DNA of 64,000 bases. Source: Martelella mediterranea. GTDB lineage: Bacteria; Pseudomonadota; Alphaproteobacteria; Rhizobiales; Rhizobiaceae. Each line of letters begins with the position of its first letter. Positions within the stretch are counted from its first letter, which is position 1. Of this stretch, positions 24,612 to 34,012 are shown in pieces. The stretch lies in contig NZ_SMAR01000011.1 of the NCBI RefSeq assembly GCF_004342225.1, positions 44,403 through 108,402 on the forward strand, in the 5' to 3' direction. The notes under the pieces are model-generated. The model ran no database searches, was not told where the DNA came from, and saw only the letters and a list, made by a program, of their open reading frames with translations. The position numbers and the translations under genes were made by a program.

Positions 24612-25868
24612 TCAGCTTCTGGCCGTCCGTGCTATGATTTTGTTGCGGCCTGAGGACTTTGCCTCGTACAACAACTCGTCGGTAAATGCGAAAGTGTTCA
24701 GAAAGTTGCTGTTCTCGGTGAATGTGGTGAGGCCGATACTGCACGTGACGTGAAAGTCTTGCTGAGCGAAAGAAAAGCGGCAGGCTGCAACAGCCAGCCG
24801 CAAGCGCTCGGCAAACAGTCTGGCGGCTTCCATTGTCACGCCCGGAAGGATAATAACAAACTCCTCCCCGCCTATTCGGCCGACGATGTCTTGTTTTCGG
24901 GTGTGCTGCTTAAGGGTTTCTCCGATCGTTGCCAGCACTTCGTCCCCAGCCAGATGCCCATACGTGTCGTTGATCTTCTTGAAATGATCGAGATCGCAAA
25001 CAATCAGGCTGGAATAGGTCCACGGGAAGCGGCCGGTTGTTTTTGCTTCTCCGTCGACAGCGATGTCAGAGGTTGGAGCGGTCGCCGAAAGTGCTTTGTT
25101 TGCCTTGCTTGCGCGCCGGTCCTCACTGAGAAACAGTTTTGATGAGCGTCGTTCAAAACCTGTTCGGTTCAGAATGCCGGTCAGTGGGTCGATGTCACGT
25201 TCGTTCTGGATGTCGGAGATGATATCGCTGATGGCCGCCGCGAGGACTGTCAGAGCCAGTGCCGGACCAAGAATCCCGTTTGTAAGCATGAGGTACTGCC
25301 AGAACTCCGAACGTCCGAAAGCCGGTACGCCGTGCGGTGGATTCAGGCCGATTGTCAGGACTGTCCGAACGATAAACTGCAGACCGAAAAGCAGCACGAA
25401 GCAGAACAGTGCCCGGTTTATCGTTCGTTGCTCCAGATGTTTCCTCATCCGCAGGGCGGCAGTGATAAAAAGCGCGCCATAGCCTGCGTTTTGAATGTAG
25501 ACCCGCATCAAAACATCGCGGTCGACGTAAAAATAATACGCGATAAGCGCCATAAAGGCGGTGAGCAGCAGTATATCGCGTTTGAATCCAATCGGCCGGC
25601 GTGCGCGTAGCAGAATGCCCTCAACCGCGCACAGGATGGCCGATGTGTAGAAGAAATTGGAAAATAGTGCATTGCGCCCATCGCCGGATGGCCATTGCAG
25701 GATTTGCATGATGGCGCCTATGGGCGCAAGAAGGCAGCCTGCGGCCATCAGCAAAAGATAATGACGCTCGCGGTCCTTCAGCCACGCCCCGATGAAAGCG
25801 GCTGTGAAAATCATCAGGACTGATGGTGCAATCAGCGATAGTAGCAGCCGGATACTTGCGTCATTCAT
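24612..25868 (-). CDS. Membrane diguanylate cyclase (7-TM sensor plus GGDEF domain)
   Basis: A 418-residue c-di-GMP synthase. The first 225 residues hold about seven hydrophobic helices, a membrane sensor of unknown ligand. The GGDEF domain begins at ERDIDPLTGILNRTGFERR. It has the active-site motif RIGGEEFVIILPG and metal-binding LIVCDLDHFKKINDTYGH. The inhibitory I-site RKQD lies five residues before GGEEF, so product inhibition is expected. Unusually, about 30 extra polar residues (SKANKALSATAPTSDIAVDG and flanks) lie between helix 1 and strand 2 of the GGDEF fold. No EAL domain is present. The gene stands alone, convergent with hslO. Confidence 0.9.
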   Translation of the reverse strand: MNDASIRLLLSLIAPSVLMIFTAAFIGAWLKDRERHYLLLMAAGCLLAPIGAIMQILQWPSGDGRNALFSNFFYTSAILCAVEGILLRARRPIGFKRDILLLTAFMALIAYYFYVDRDVLMRVYIQNAGYGALFITAALRMRKHLEQRTINRALFCFVLLFGLQFIVRTVLTIGLNPPHGVPAFGRSEFWQYLMLTNGILGPALALTVLAAAISDIISDIQNERDIDPLTGILNRTGFERRSSKLFLSEDRRASKANKALSATAPTSDIAVDGEAKTTGRFPWTYSSLIVCDLDHFKKINDTYGHLAGDEVLATIGETLKQHTRKQDIVGRIGGEEFVIILPGVTMEAARLFAERLRLAVAACRFSFAQQDFHVTCSIGLTTFTENSNFLNTFAFTDELLYEAKSSGRNKIIARTARS

Positions 25869-26090
25869 GATTTGAAAAGTGTTCTTGTCTTTTAGAAAAT
25901 GGAAGGCAAGGGGCAGTAAATTATCGTCAAGTAGTATATAAAATATTGTTCGGGTTCAACTCAGGTGGATTTTGGCTTCCGCATTTATTAAGCCGGACCT
26001 CAAAAAGGTTTTGGAATTTCAATTGAGACGCTTCTTTAACGCGCTTAGAATAACAGTGAATAGGGTTGATGTGTCGAAGGAGATTGCAGC

Positions 26091-26780
26091 TTGAGGTTGG
26101 GGATCCCAAAGACCAGGTTTTGTGAAGCGGGTGAAGCGCCTAGGTGTCGGGCCCGGCGGGGCCGTCATGCTGCGGGGGAAGATCCGGCCAAACGTGCGCA
26201 GATACTGGAAGGCGCCGGCGAGGTCTTCATGCGTGTCGGTTTCGATGCCGCCAGCATGAACGATATCACGCGTGCCGCCGGCGTTTCCAAAGGGACAATT
26301 TACGTTTACTTCGAAAACAAGGAAGAGCTTTTCCGGACGATCATTCTGGAGACGCGTAAACGCATCTTTGCCGATCTGCGCTCAATCCTGGAGAGCGGTG
26401 GTGAGGTTGAGGAGACGTTAAGGCGCTTTTCAATGACCCTCATCACCGGGCTGACACAGGATGATACCATCCGCGCCATGCGTATCGCCATAAGCGTTGC
26501 AGACCGTTTCCCCAAACTGGTTCAGGCGTTCTTTGCCAATTCGACCGAGAACCTTCAGGATGCCGTCACGGACTTCGTTGCTGCTGAATGCAAGAAGGGA
26601 CGGCTGAAAGTCGACGATCCGCGTATTGCGGGTTCGCAGTTTCTACAGCTTTGCACCGGTCATATCTGGAAGATGCGGCTTTTCGGCCTGATGGAAAACG
26701 AGCCCCAACCTGCAGAGATCGCCGAAACAGCAGAAAACGCTGTTTCGATGTTCATGCGAAGCTATGGCCCGTCGGAATAG
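26091..26780 (+). CDS. TetR/AcrR-family transcriptional regulator
   Basis: A 229-residue TetR repressor. The helix-turn-helix spans about residues 35-80: ILEGAGEVFMRVGFDAASM, then ITRAAGVSKGTIYVYFENKEELF. A C-terminal ligand-binding helical domain of the AcrR type follows (TENLQDAVTDFVAAE, then CTGHIWKMRLFG). The start is a TTG with GAAGGAG 8 bases upstream; this gives an unusual basic N-terminal extension of about 30 residues (CRARRGRHAAGEDP). It is convergent with an EmrAB-type efflux pair, which it most likely represses, as is common for this pairing. Confidence 0.85.
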   Translation: MRLGIPKTRFCEAGEAPRCRARRGRHAAGEDPAKRAQILEGAGEVFMRVGFDAASMNDITRAAGVSKGTIYVYFENKEELFRTIILETRKRIFADLRSILESGGEVEETLRRFSMTLITGLTQDDTIRAMRIAISVADRFPKLVQAFFANSTENLQDAVTDFVAAECKKGRLKVDDPRIAGSQFLQLCTGHIWKMRLFGLMENEPQPAEIAETAENAVSMFMRSYGPSE

Positions 26781-26863
26781 CTGTTTTCTGATTGTTTTCA
26801 GGCCGTCTGCGTTTCGCCGGTTGAATTTCTGCGTGCTCACCTTCGGTAAGGGCCGTTTCGGCT

Positions 26864-28450
26864 TCAGTGTGCCATGTCGCCGCCGTCGCCCTGTGGTTTG
26901 CGCACGAGAATGATGCAGACTGTCAGTACGGCAAAGAGCACGGTCAGAATATCAAACACATCGATGTAGGCCAGCAGCCAGGCCTGCTCTGATACAATCC
27001 GCGACAGTTGATAGATGGCTGCCTTATCCCCGTCCAGCCCCTGACTGGACAGAAGGCCGCCGACCATTTCCAGCCACTCCTGAGTGGTGTGGCTTGCTGC
27101 ATCCACGCTGGCTGCAAGGCGGTCATAGTGAAAATCATCACGGCTGGTCAGCATAGTGTTGATAATCGCAAGGCCCACAGCACCGCCGAGGTTGCGTGTC
27201 AGGTTGAACAGGCCGGATGCATTTTTGACGTCCTGCGGCGGGAGCGTTCCAAGAGCAATATTGGAAACAGGGATCATTGACATCATCAGCGCTACGCCGC
27301 GCAAGGCCTGTGGCCAGAACAGTTCCCAGTAGTCCCATTCAGCCGTAATATGCGTCATCTGCCACGTGCTGAATGCAAACAGGCCAAGGCCGATCGCCAT
27401 CATCACCCGCGGGTCGAGCTTGTTTGACAAAATTCCGGAGATTGGAGCGGTGATCATCATCGCCGCGCCGGTGACAAACATGGTTTCACCGATCATCAGC
27501 GCGTCGTAGCCGCGAATATTCGCCATATAGAGTGGAAACAGGTAGACGAGGCCATAAAGGCCAATGCCGATGGAAAAAGAGAAGATCGAGCCGATGGAGA
27601 AATTAAAATCCCGGAAGGCCCTGAGATCGACCACCGGATAGCGCGTGGTGAAGGAACGGTAGAAAAAGATGATGGCGCCGATCACCATGGCGGCAAAGAC
27701 ATAGCGGATTGTCTCGCTCTGGAACCAGTTGTCTTTGTTGCCTTCTTCCAGAAAATACTCAAGTGAGCCCAGAAACAGCGCCATCGAAAACAGGCCGACC
27801 CAGTCAAAGTGTCTGAAAATCGAAAAGTCAGGTTTATCGAAATCGATCAGCATCCAGGCGCCGATTGCGACCAGAATTCCCGGCACAACATTGATCAGAA
27901 ACAGCCAGTGCCACGAAAATGCATCGACCAGATAGCCACCGACTGTTGGTCCAATGGTTGGTGCCAGCGTTGCGACAAGCCCGACGACCGGGATAACCGT
28001 TGCCCGTTTTGACGGTGGAAAAGCGGTGAAGGCAACAGCAAAGACGGCTGGCACCATTCCACCGCTCATGAAGCCCTGCAGTGCGCGATAAACGATCATC
28101 TGATCAATATTCGTCGCCGTGGCACAAAGTGCGCTGCAAAGTGTGAACAGCGTGGCCGAGATTGAAAACATCACCCGTGTGGACAGGATACGCGCCAGAA
28201 TGCCGGAAAGCGGGATCATGATGACTTCGGCAATCAGATACGATGTCTGAACCCAGGCGATTTCATCGGCGCTGGCCGAAATGCCTGCCTGAATGTCCGT
28301 TAATGCAGATGCAACGATCTGAATGTCGAGGATCGCCATGAACATGCCGAAAGCCATGACGATGAAAGCCGCCCAGGTGCGCCCGCTGACATGATCAGAG
28401 GCCTGCTCTGGCTGCTTTTGATTGTCATCTATGGTGGACGTGTCTGACAT
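26864..28450 (-). CDS. DHA2-family multidrug efflux MFS transporter (EmrB/QacA type)
   Basis: An inner-membrane proton antiporter of about 528 residues with 14 predicted helices. It shows AFGMFMAILDIQIVASALTDI (motif D1 of the 14-TM family), SAEDIAWVQTSYL-like SADEIAWVQTSYLIAEVIMIP and GRMLSRR-type LSGILARILSTRVMFS. Motif C is recognisable in VVGLVATLAPTIGPTVGGYL. It should pump hydrophobic drugs or uncouplers through a tripartite channel together with the HlyD protein encoded just upstream. The start is uncertain: MSDTSTIDD is used here, with an ATG seven codons further upstream also possible; neither has a strong ribosome site. Confidence 0.88.
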   Translation of the reverse strand: MSDTSTIDDNQKQPEQASDHVSGRTWAAFIVMAFGMFMAILDIQIVASALTDIQAGISASADEIAWVQTSYLIAEVIMIPLSGILARILSTRVMFSISATLFTLCSALCATATNIDQMIVYRALQGFMSGGMVPAVFAVAFTAFPPSKRATVIPVVGLVATLAPTIGPTVGGYLVDAFSWHWLFLINVVPGILVAIGAWMLIDFDKPDFSIFRHFDWVGLFSMALFLGSLEYFLEEGNKDNWFQSETIRYVFAAMVIGAIIFFYRSFTTRYPVVDLRAFRDFNFSIGSIFSFSIGIGLYGLVYLFPLYMANIRGYDALMIGETMFVTGAAMMITAPISGILSNKLDPRVMMAIGLGLFAFSTWQMTHITAEWDYWELFWPQALRGVALMMSMIPVSNIALGTLPPQDVKNASGLFNLTRNLGGAVGLAIINTMLTSRDDFHYDRLAASVDAASHTTQEWLEMVGGLLSSQGLDGDKAAIYQLSRIVSEQAWLLAYIDVFDILTVLFAVLTVCIILVRKPQGDGGDMAH

Positions 28451-28499
28451 GGCGAGAGGCCGTTCCGGCATAGTTCAGAAAAAGGGGCGAAAATGCAGA

Positions 28500-28528
28500 G
28501 GCCCGCCTTGTCATTCAGCAAGCGGGCC
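28500..28528. other. Hairpin between the HlyD-type and MFS efflux genes
   Basis: GGCCCGC (28500-28506) pairs with GCGGGCC (28522-28528), extended by TTG/CAA with one bulged base. On the minus strand it lies between the two efflux genes and no U tract follows closely. It may cause partial termination or protect the upstream message. Confidence 0.5.
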
Positions 28529-28542
28529 CTTTTATCGGGAGG

Positions 28543-29685
28543 CTAGTCTGTGGCGCCGTTTACTTCGCCCAGTGTGCCATCCGGGGCTGTGCGGCTGTCA
28601 GCTTCCACCGTGACCGAAAGCCCGGCCTTCAGATGGCCCTTGTCGAGTTCATCCTGAGGGATCGAGATGCGAACCGGAATGCGCTGCACCACCTTAGTGA
28701 AATTGCCCGTGGCATTTTGCGGCGGCAGAAGCGCGAAGACTGAGCCCGATGCTGGCGAGAAGGATTCAACCTTGCCCTTGAAGTCATGTGCTTCATAGGC
28801 ATCGACGGTGACATGAACATCTTCGCCGATACCGAGCCTGTTAAGGTCAGTCTCCTTGAAATTTGCCTGGATATAGAGGTTTTGCGTTGGCACCAGTGCT
28901 CCAAGACGCTTGCCGGAAGACACAAGGTCGCCAACCTGAACATTCTTGTTGCCGAAAATACCGTCGATCGGCGCGCGAATTTCAGTGAAGGACAGGTCGC
29001 GTTTGGCCTGTTCCACGGAAAGCTGGCTCTGCTTGAGTGCCGCCTGCTGCTGAGCGAGCTTGGCTTCTGCTGTGTTGATGTTCGAACTGGCAACATCAAT
29101 GGCTGCGTTTGCGGCTTCAACCTTGGCCTTCAGCTGATCGACCATCGCTCTGGCATCATCGAACGAGGCTTCGGTTGCAGCCCCTTTTTCCTTCAGCGTA
29201 TTGGCACGCTTGAGCGCCGTTCTGGCATTTTCAATCTGCGGGTCCAGTGCATCGCGGTTCGCTTTGGCCTGGTTCAGCTGCGCTTTCGCGCCGGCAATTT
29301 CTGCTTCCGTGGCTTTCAAAGCGACCTTTTGAGCGTTGAGCTGGGCTTCGGCCTGAGCCAGAGCGTTCTCATAGTCACCGTCATCAATCTTGATCAGAAG
29401 GTCGCCCTTCTTAACCTTCTGATTGTCTTCGACACTGATGCTCTCAACATAGCCTGAGACCTTCGGCGAGATGATCGCGATATCTCCTTCGATATAGGCG
29501 TCATCTGTTGAAACCATGAACCGTCCATCTGTCCACCAGTGCCAGCCAAACCAGCCCGCGCCAGCGATTACGGCCAGTGCAATGATGGTGAAAACGATTT
29601 TCCGCGCTCCCCCGCCACCTGATTTTTCATTTTGGTGCGCGGTTGCCGGGTTGTTTTCGTTTCCAGTGTCTTCTGTATGGCTCAT
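28543..29685 (-). CDS. HlyD-family membrane fusion protein (EmrA type)
   Basis: A 380-residue periplasmic adaptor anchored by one N-terminal helix (KIVFTIIALAVIAGAGWFGW). A biotinyl-lipoyl-like half-motif (STDDAYIEGDIAIISPKVSG) follows. The middle is a long coiled-coil hairpin rich in Ala/Gln/Lys/Glu (about residues 105-230), then the second lipoyl half (EIRAPIDGIFGNKNVQVGDLV) and a beta-barrel domain. It links the neighbouring MFS pump to an outer-membrane TolC-like channel, which is not in this window. It is the first gene of the efflux operon, 92 bases upstream of the MFS gene. Confidence 0.92.
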   Translation of the reverse strand: MSHTEDTGNENNPATAHQNEKSGGGGARKIVFTIIALAVIAGAGWFGWHWWTDGRFMVSTDDAYIEGDIAIISPKVSGYVESISVEDNQKVKKGDLLIKIDDGDYENALAQAEAQLNAQKVALKATEAEIAGAKAQLNQAKANRDALDPQIENARTALKRANTLKEKGAATEASFDDARAMVDQLKAKVEAANAAIDVASSNINTAEAKLAQQQAALKQSQLSVEQAKRDLSFTEIRAPIDGIFGNKNVQVGDLVSSGKRLGALVPTQNLYIQANFKETDLNRLGIGEDVHVTVDAYEAHDFKGKVESFSPASGSVFALLPPQNATGNFTKVVQRIPVRISIPQDELDKGHLKAGLSVTVEADSRTAPDGTLGEVNGATD

Positions 29686-29754
29686 CTCGTAAAAATGCCT
29701 TTCTCATGCCGGGGCTGGCGGCAAACCGTCGAACAAGAGGGGGGTATCGTCGGG

Positions 29755-29781
29755 TCGAACCGATAGGTTCGATCTTAGATC
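29755..29781. promoter_or_regulatory. Candidate TetR operator upstream of the efflux operon
   Basis: TCGAACC-GATA-GGTTCGA is a perfect 7-bp dyad, immediately followed by the overlapping dyad GATCT-T-AGATC. They lie 70-96 bases upstream of the HlyD-type gene. Such dyads suit a TetR dimer, and a TetR gene lies beside the operon. No copy was noticed upstream of the tetR gene itself. Confidence 0.4.
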
Positions 29782-29942
29782 GTTGCTTTATTGCTGGCCG
29801 ATACAAGGGTCAAGCACGGCATACATTTCTTGCGCCTCAAAGGGCCGTTCATCTGGTGTGGATGTTAAATTGACGGTATAGATCCCCAAAAGGGGCACGG
29901 GAGGGAACCATAGTGTTTCCCAAACGTATGTCTATGCACTCA

Positions 29943-29956
29943 GCGGTATATACCGC
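29943..29956. promoter_or_regulatory. Perfect 14-bp palindrome upstream of terC
   Basis: GCGGTATATACCGC is fully self-complementary without a spacer and lies about 70 bases upstream of the terC start. It is a plausible operator, but no regulator can be named. Confidence 0.3.
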
Positions 29957-30026
29957 GTGGTTTATTGTTTTTTCAAGTGATTAAATTTCTGGCCTTTCGT
30001 GCGTTGAATGTTAATGGAGATGAAGC

Positions 30027-30797
30027 TTGTCTGACCTCGTAATACTGGCAACAATGCCGGAGGCCTGGGCCGCTCTGGTAACCCTCATCGTTATGGAGGT
30101 TGTCCTTGGCATCGATAACCTTGTCTTTATCTCCATCCTGACAAACAAGCTGCCAGAAAGTCAGAGACAGAGTGCAAGGCGGATCGGCCTTGGATTGGCA
30201 CTTATCCTGCGACTTTTGCTTCTGGCGACCGTTGCCTTCATCGTGCAACTGACGACACCGGTCTTCTCGGCTTTCGGTCATGGTTTCTCGTGGAAGGACA
30301 TCATCCTCATTGCAGGCGGGTTGTTCCTTGTCTGGAAGGCGACAAAGGAAATTCACCATAATGTTGATCCGGATGAACAGCCCGGTGAGATGATCGGTGG
30401 GGCCGTGAAAACAGGCTTTGCCGCCGCCATTGCCCAGATCCTGCTTCTGGATCTCGTATTTTCCATCGACAGCATCATCACCGCCGTTGGCATGACGGAG
30501 CACTTGCCGATTATGGTGATCGCGGTTGTGGTTGCCGTAACACTGATGCTGGTGGCCGCGGGTCCGCTGGCGCGGTTTATTGAAGCCAATCCGACCATCG
30601 TGATGTTGGCACTGGCCTTCCTTCTGATGATCGGCATGACGCTGATTGCCGATGGCCTCGGCTTTCATGTCCCCAAGGGGTATGTCTATGCCGCCATGGC
30701 TTTTTCCGGTCTGGTGGAGTTTCTCAACATGCTGGCAAGGCGCAAACGGCGGAAGGATCGCGCCATGCAGACGGACGCAGCAGAAACACGTCATTAA
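30027..30797 (+). CDS. TerC-family integral membrane protein
   Basis: A 256-residue inner-membrane protein with seven or so helices. It has the TerC signature acidic residues inside helices: [15 protein letters not shown] (helix 1) and [17 protein letters not shown]. These are thought to form a metal path; family members export manganese or support insertion of metalloproteins. The start codon is TTG with GGAG 7 bases upstream. An ATG eight bases earlier opens only a four-codon frame (ATG AAG CTT GTC TGA) overlapping the real start. The C-terminal RRKRRKDR stretch is cytoplasmic. The gene is upstream of gltX and separated by a hairpin. Confidence 0.9.
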   Translation: MSDLVILATMPEAWAALVTLIVMEVVLGIDNLVFISILTNKLPESQRQSARRIGLGLALILRLLLLATVAFIVQLTTPVFSAFGHGFSWKDIILIAGGLFLVWKATKEIHHNVDPDEQPGEMIGGAVKTGFAAAIAQILLLDLVFSIDSIITAVGMTEHLPIMVIAVVVAVTLMLVAAGPLARFIEANPTIVMLALAFLLMIGMTLIADGLGFHVPKGYVYAAMAFSGLVEFLNMLARRKRRKDRAMQTDAAETRH

Positions 30798-30863
30798 TGC
30801 CTCGGCCTTGACGTTACCGGTTGAATATGGCCTAAGGCTGGCCTGAAAGAGCCGCATTTTAAA

Positions 30864-30880
30864 AGGGCGCAAGACGCCCT
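30864..30880 (+). other. Hairpin between terC and gltX
   Basis: AGGGCG-CAAGA-CGCCCT is a perfect 6-bp hairpin 67 bases after the terC stop. A TTTT run occurs only six bases after the stem, so it may be a weak terminator. Confidence 0.4.
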
Positions 30881-30966
30881 GGCGGTTTTACGGAATTTCA
30901 GTTTTTTGAAGAACTCTTTCGGCCGGGCGCTTGAGCCCTTCCATCTTTCGCGATCCGGCCGGCAGC

Positions 30967-32448
30967 ATGGACAAACATCTCATGAGCACAACCGGCCCGC
31001 GTCTGCGTATCGCACCGTCCCCCACCGGCGAGCCGCATGTCGGCACTGCCTATACCGCGCTTTTCAACTATCTCTACGCCAAAAAGATGGGTGGCTCCTT
31101 CATTCTGCGTATTGAGGATACGGACGCTTCGCGTTCAACGCCGGAATACGAGAAAAACGTGTTGGATGCTCTGAAATGGTGCGGTCTTGAGTGGTCGGAA
31201 GGGCCGGATGTCGGTGGACCTTATGGCCCTTACCGTCAGTCGGATCGCAAAGATCTCTATCGCCCCTATGTCGACAAGCTGGTCGAAGATGGTCACGCTT
31301 TTTATTGCTTCTGCACACCGGAGCGGCTGGAGCGGATGCGTGCCGGTCAGCGCGCCGAAGGCCGAGCACCGAAATATGACGGCCTTTGCATGCATCTCAA
31401 GGCAGACGAGGTCAAAGCTCGCATTGAAGCCGGGGAACCGCATGTTGTGCGCATGAAAATCCCGGAAGAAGGGTCCTGCAAGTTTACCGATGGTGTCTAC
31501 GGTGATGTCGAAATCCCGTGGGATGCCGTGGATATGCAGGTTATCCTGAAGGCAGACGGCATGCCGACCTATCATTTGGCCAATGTGGTTGATGACCATC
31601 TGATGAACATCACCCATGTTGCCCGTGGTGAGGAATGGCTGGCATCCGTGCCGAAGCATATCCTGCTTTACAGGTATTTCGGCTGGGAGCCGCCGCAGTT
31701 TTTCCATCTGCCTCTGATGAAAAACCCGGACAAGTCGAAGCTGTCGAAACGTAAGAACCCGACCTCGATTTCCTACTACTCAGCGCAGGGCTATCTGTCA
31801 GAAGCGCTGATGAACTTCCTCGGCCTGTTCTTCATCCAGATCGCCGAAGGCGAAGAGATGATGGATATGAACGAGCTGATCGAGAAGTTTGACCCGGACA
31901 ATCTGAACAAGGCCGGTGCGGTTTTCGATACGCAGAAACTGGAGTGGCTGAACGGCCGGTTCATTCGCGAGCGTCTTTCAGAAGATGACTTCATCATGCG
32001 TGTGGCGGAATGGGCCGCTGAAAACAGCCGTTTGAAAGACGGGTTGAAGCTTTCGCACAGTCGTGTCGCAAAGCTCGGCGAACTGCCCAATCTGATGGGC
32101 TTCCTTCTGGCATCCGATATGGTGCCGGCGCCCGAAGCGTTTGCGAAAATCAAGAAAACCAGTCCGGAAGAGATTTTGGAAATTCTAAAAGCGGTTCAGC
32201 CCGTGCTGGAAAAGCTGGTCGAATGGAATGCTGAAACCGTAGAGCAGGCATTGCGCCAGCTTGCCGATGACATGGAAAAGAAGCTGAGGATCGTTGTCGC
32301 GCCGCTGTTCGTGGCCATGTCCGGTTCATCACGCTCGCTGCCTTTGTTTGACAGCATGGCTGTGCTTGGCCGCGCCGTTGTGCGCCAGCGGTTAAAAACG
32401 GCAGAAGGCGTTGTCGCAAAGATGGTCGCAGAAGAGGCAGGTAAGTAA
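30967..32448 (+). CDS. gltX: Glutamate--tRNA ligase
   Basis: A class-I aminoacyl-tRNA synthetase of 493 residues. The HIGH-like motif is in IAPSPTGEPHVGTAY and the KMSKS-like motif is KSKLSKRKNP. FILRIEDTDASRS lies between them as expected. The C-terminal helical domain recognises tRNA-Glu. Many Rhizobiales carry two gltX paralogues and charge tRNA-Gln with Glu; this may be one of them. The start is ambiguous: I used MDKHLMSTTG, but the ATG five codons later (MSTTGPRLRIAPSP) is close to the conserved region. lysS begins one base after its stop. Confidence 0.94.
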   Translation: MDKHLMSTTGPRLRIAPSPTGEPHVGTAYTALFNYLYAKKMGGSFILRIEDTDASRSTPEYEKNVLDALKWCGLEWSEGPDVGGPYGPYRQSDRKDLYRPYVDKLVEDGHAFYCFCTPERLERMRAGQRAEGRAPKYDGLCMHLKADEVKARIEAGEPHVVRMKIPEEGSCKFTDGVYGDVEIPWDAVDMQVILKADGMPTYHLANVVDDHLMNITHVARGEEWLASVPKHILLYRYFGWEPPQFFHLPLMKNPDKSKLSKRKNPTSISYYSAQGYLSEALMNFLGLFFIQIAEGEEMMDMNELIEKFDPDNLNKAGAVFDTQKLEWLNGRFIRERLSEDDFIMRVAEWAAENSRLKDGLKLSHSRVAKLGELPNLMGFLLASDMVPAPEAFAKIKKTSPEEILEILKAVQPVLEKLVEWNAETVEQALRQLADDMEKKLRIVVAPLFVAMSGSSRSLPLFDSMAVLGRAVVRQRLKTAEGVVAKMVAEEAGK

Positions 32449-32449
32449 G

Positions 32450-33943
32450 ATGAACAAGAAGACCGAAGAACAGGCTCTTTCCTCTGACGCCACGGAAGTG
32501 CGTGCCCAGAAACTGGAATTACTGCGTGAAAAGATTGGTGACGTTTACCCGGCACATTTTCACCGCACCATCACCAATGCGGAACTGGCTGAAAAATATG
32601 CCGACCTGCCTGACGATACGATCACCGAAGATGTCGTCACCGTGGCGGGCCGTGTCTATTCCATGCGCAATTCCGGTATGTTCGTTGACCTGCGTGATGC
32701 CTCCGGAAAAATCCAGATCTTCTCGCATAAGGAAACGACGCCGGAAGAGGTGCGCGAACTCTGGTCGCTGGTTGATCTGGCCGACATCGTTGGCGTGACC
32801 GGCGTTGTCCGCCGTACCAAGCGCGGTGAGCTGACGATCAATGCCCAGCAACTGACCATGCTGACCAAGTCGCTGAAGCCGATGCCGGAGAAGTATCACG
32901 GGCTTGCCGATATCGAGACGCGCTATCGCCAGCGCTATCTCGACATCATGAGCAATGATGACAGCAAGCTGCGTTTCATTCAGCGTTCGAAAATCCTGTC
33001 CGGTATTCGTCGTTTCCTGGAGGGCGAGGGCTTCATGGAAGTTGAAACGCCGATGCTGCAGTCGATCTATGGCGGCGCCTCTGCCGATCCGTTCAAGACG
33101 CATCACAATGCGCTGGACATCGACATGTATCTGCGGATTGCGCCGGAGCTTTATCTCAAGCGCGTTCTGGTTTCAGGTCTCACCGACAAGGTTTTCGAGG
33201 TCAACCGGAACTTCCGCAATGAAGGTGTTTCCACCCGGCATAACCCTGAATTCACGATGATGGAGTGCTACTGGGCCTATGCTGACTACGAAGACATGAT
33301 GGGTCTTGTTGAGCGGTTGTTTGAGACCCTGGCTGTTTCTCTGCACGGCGATTCGGCAGTGAAATTCGGCGAGCTGGAACTCAACTTCAAGGGGCCGTTT
33401 AAACGGGTGCCGATGCCGGAAGCTGTCAAGGACGCGACGGGCATTGATTTTCTTGCGATCGATAATGACGAAGATGCGCGTGAGGCCACGAAGGCTGCCG
33501 GTTTTGAAATCGAAGATGACTGGACGTGGGGCGAGTGCCTGTCTTTCATCTTTGAGGAAAAGGTGGAAAGCACGCTCCTGCAACCAGCCCATGTCACGCA
33601 CTTCCCGAAAGATATTTCACCCTTTGCCAAGGAAGTGCCCGGTGAGCCGCGCCTCGTCGAGCGTTTCGAGACTTATGTCAACGGCTGGGAAATGGGCAAT
33701 GCCTTTTCCGAACTGAATGATCCGGTTGAGCAGCGCCGCCGTATGGTTGAGCAGCTGGAGCAGGCGCATGCCCGCGGTGAAATGGAAAAGAAGCTGGATG
33801 ATGATTTCCTGAATGCCATGGATCACGGCATGCCACCAGCTGGCGGCCTTGGCATTGGCATCGACCGCCTGATCATGCTTCTGACAGACGGCCCGTCGAT
33901 CCGCGATGTGATCCTGTTTCCTGCGCGTCGTCAGAAGGACTGA
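32450..33943 (+). CDS. lysS: Lysine--tRNA ligase, class II
   Basis: A 497-residue class-II synthetase. The N-terminal OB fold binds the anticodon (VAGRVYSMRNSGMFVDLRD). Class II motifs follow: motif 2 FRNEGVSTRHNPEFTMMECY, and motif 3 GLGIGIDRLIMLLTDGPSIRD. The catalytic core includes IAPELYLKRVLVSGL and FEVNRNFRNE. It starts one base after gltX and ends before a clear terminator, so the two synthetases form an operon. It is the bacterial class-II type, not the class-I LysRS found in some alphaproteobacteria. Confidence 0.95.
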   Translation: MNKKTEEQALSSDATEVRAQKLELLREKIGDVYPAHFHRTITNAELAEKYADLPDDTITEDVVTVAGRVYSMRNSGMFVDLRDASGKIQIFSHKETTPEEVRELWSLVDLADIVGVTGVVRRTKRGELTINAQQLTMLTKSLKPMPEKYHGLADIETRYRQRYLDIMSNDDSKLRFIQRSKILSGIRRFLEGEGFMEVETPMLQSIYGGASADPFKTHHNALDIDMYLRIAPELYLKRVLVSGLTDKVFEVNRNFRNEGVSTRHNPEFTMMECYWAYADYEDMMGLVERLFETLAVSLHGDSAVKFGELELNFKGPFKRVPMPEAVKDATGIDFLAIDNDEDAREATKAAGFEIEDDWTWGECLSFIFEEKVESTLLQPAHVTHFPKDISPFAKEVPGEPRLVERFETYVNGWEMGNAFSELNDPVEQRRRMVEQLEQAHARGEMEKKLDDDFLNAMDHGMPPAGGLGIGIDRLIMLLTDGPSIRDVILFPARRQKD

Positions 33944-33969
33944 CACTTTCTTGTGTCTCTAAATCATAG

Positions 33970-33997
33970 AAGCCCGGACGGTTTCGCCCGGGCTTTT
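33970..33997 (+). terminator. Intrinsic terminator of the gltX-lysS operon
   Basis: AAGCCCGG (33970-33977) pairs with CCGGGCTT (33988-33995) around a 10-base loop. TTTT then GG and TTTTT follow. It lies 27 bases after the lysS stop. Confidence 0.85.
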
Positions 33998-34012
33998 GGT
34001 TTTTACGTGGCT

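Larger units (their letters stand above)
29686..30026. other. Divergent intergenic region between the efflux operon and terC
   Basis: No gene is visible in 341 bases. It contains adjacent dyads near the efflux operon (29755-29781), an imperfect GGGAA/TTTCCC dyad near 29912-29930 and a perfect 14-bp palindrome at 29943-29956. I looked for the manganese yybP-ykoY riboswitch often found before terC genes and did not find its core. Confidence 0.5.

Noticed and set aside
29686..30026. Manganese yybP-ykoY riboswitch upstream of terC
   Set aside because: The conserved core segments of this class could not be found; AAAGGGGCACGGGAGGG is only a superficial match.
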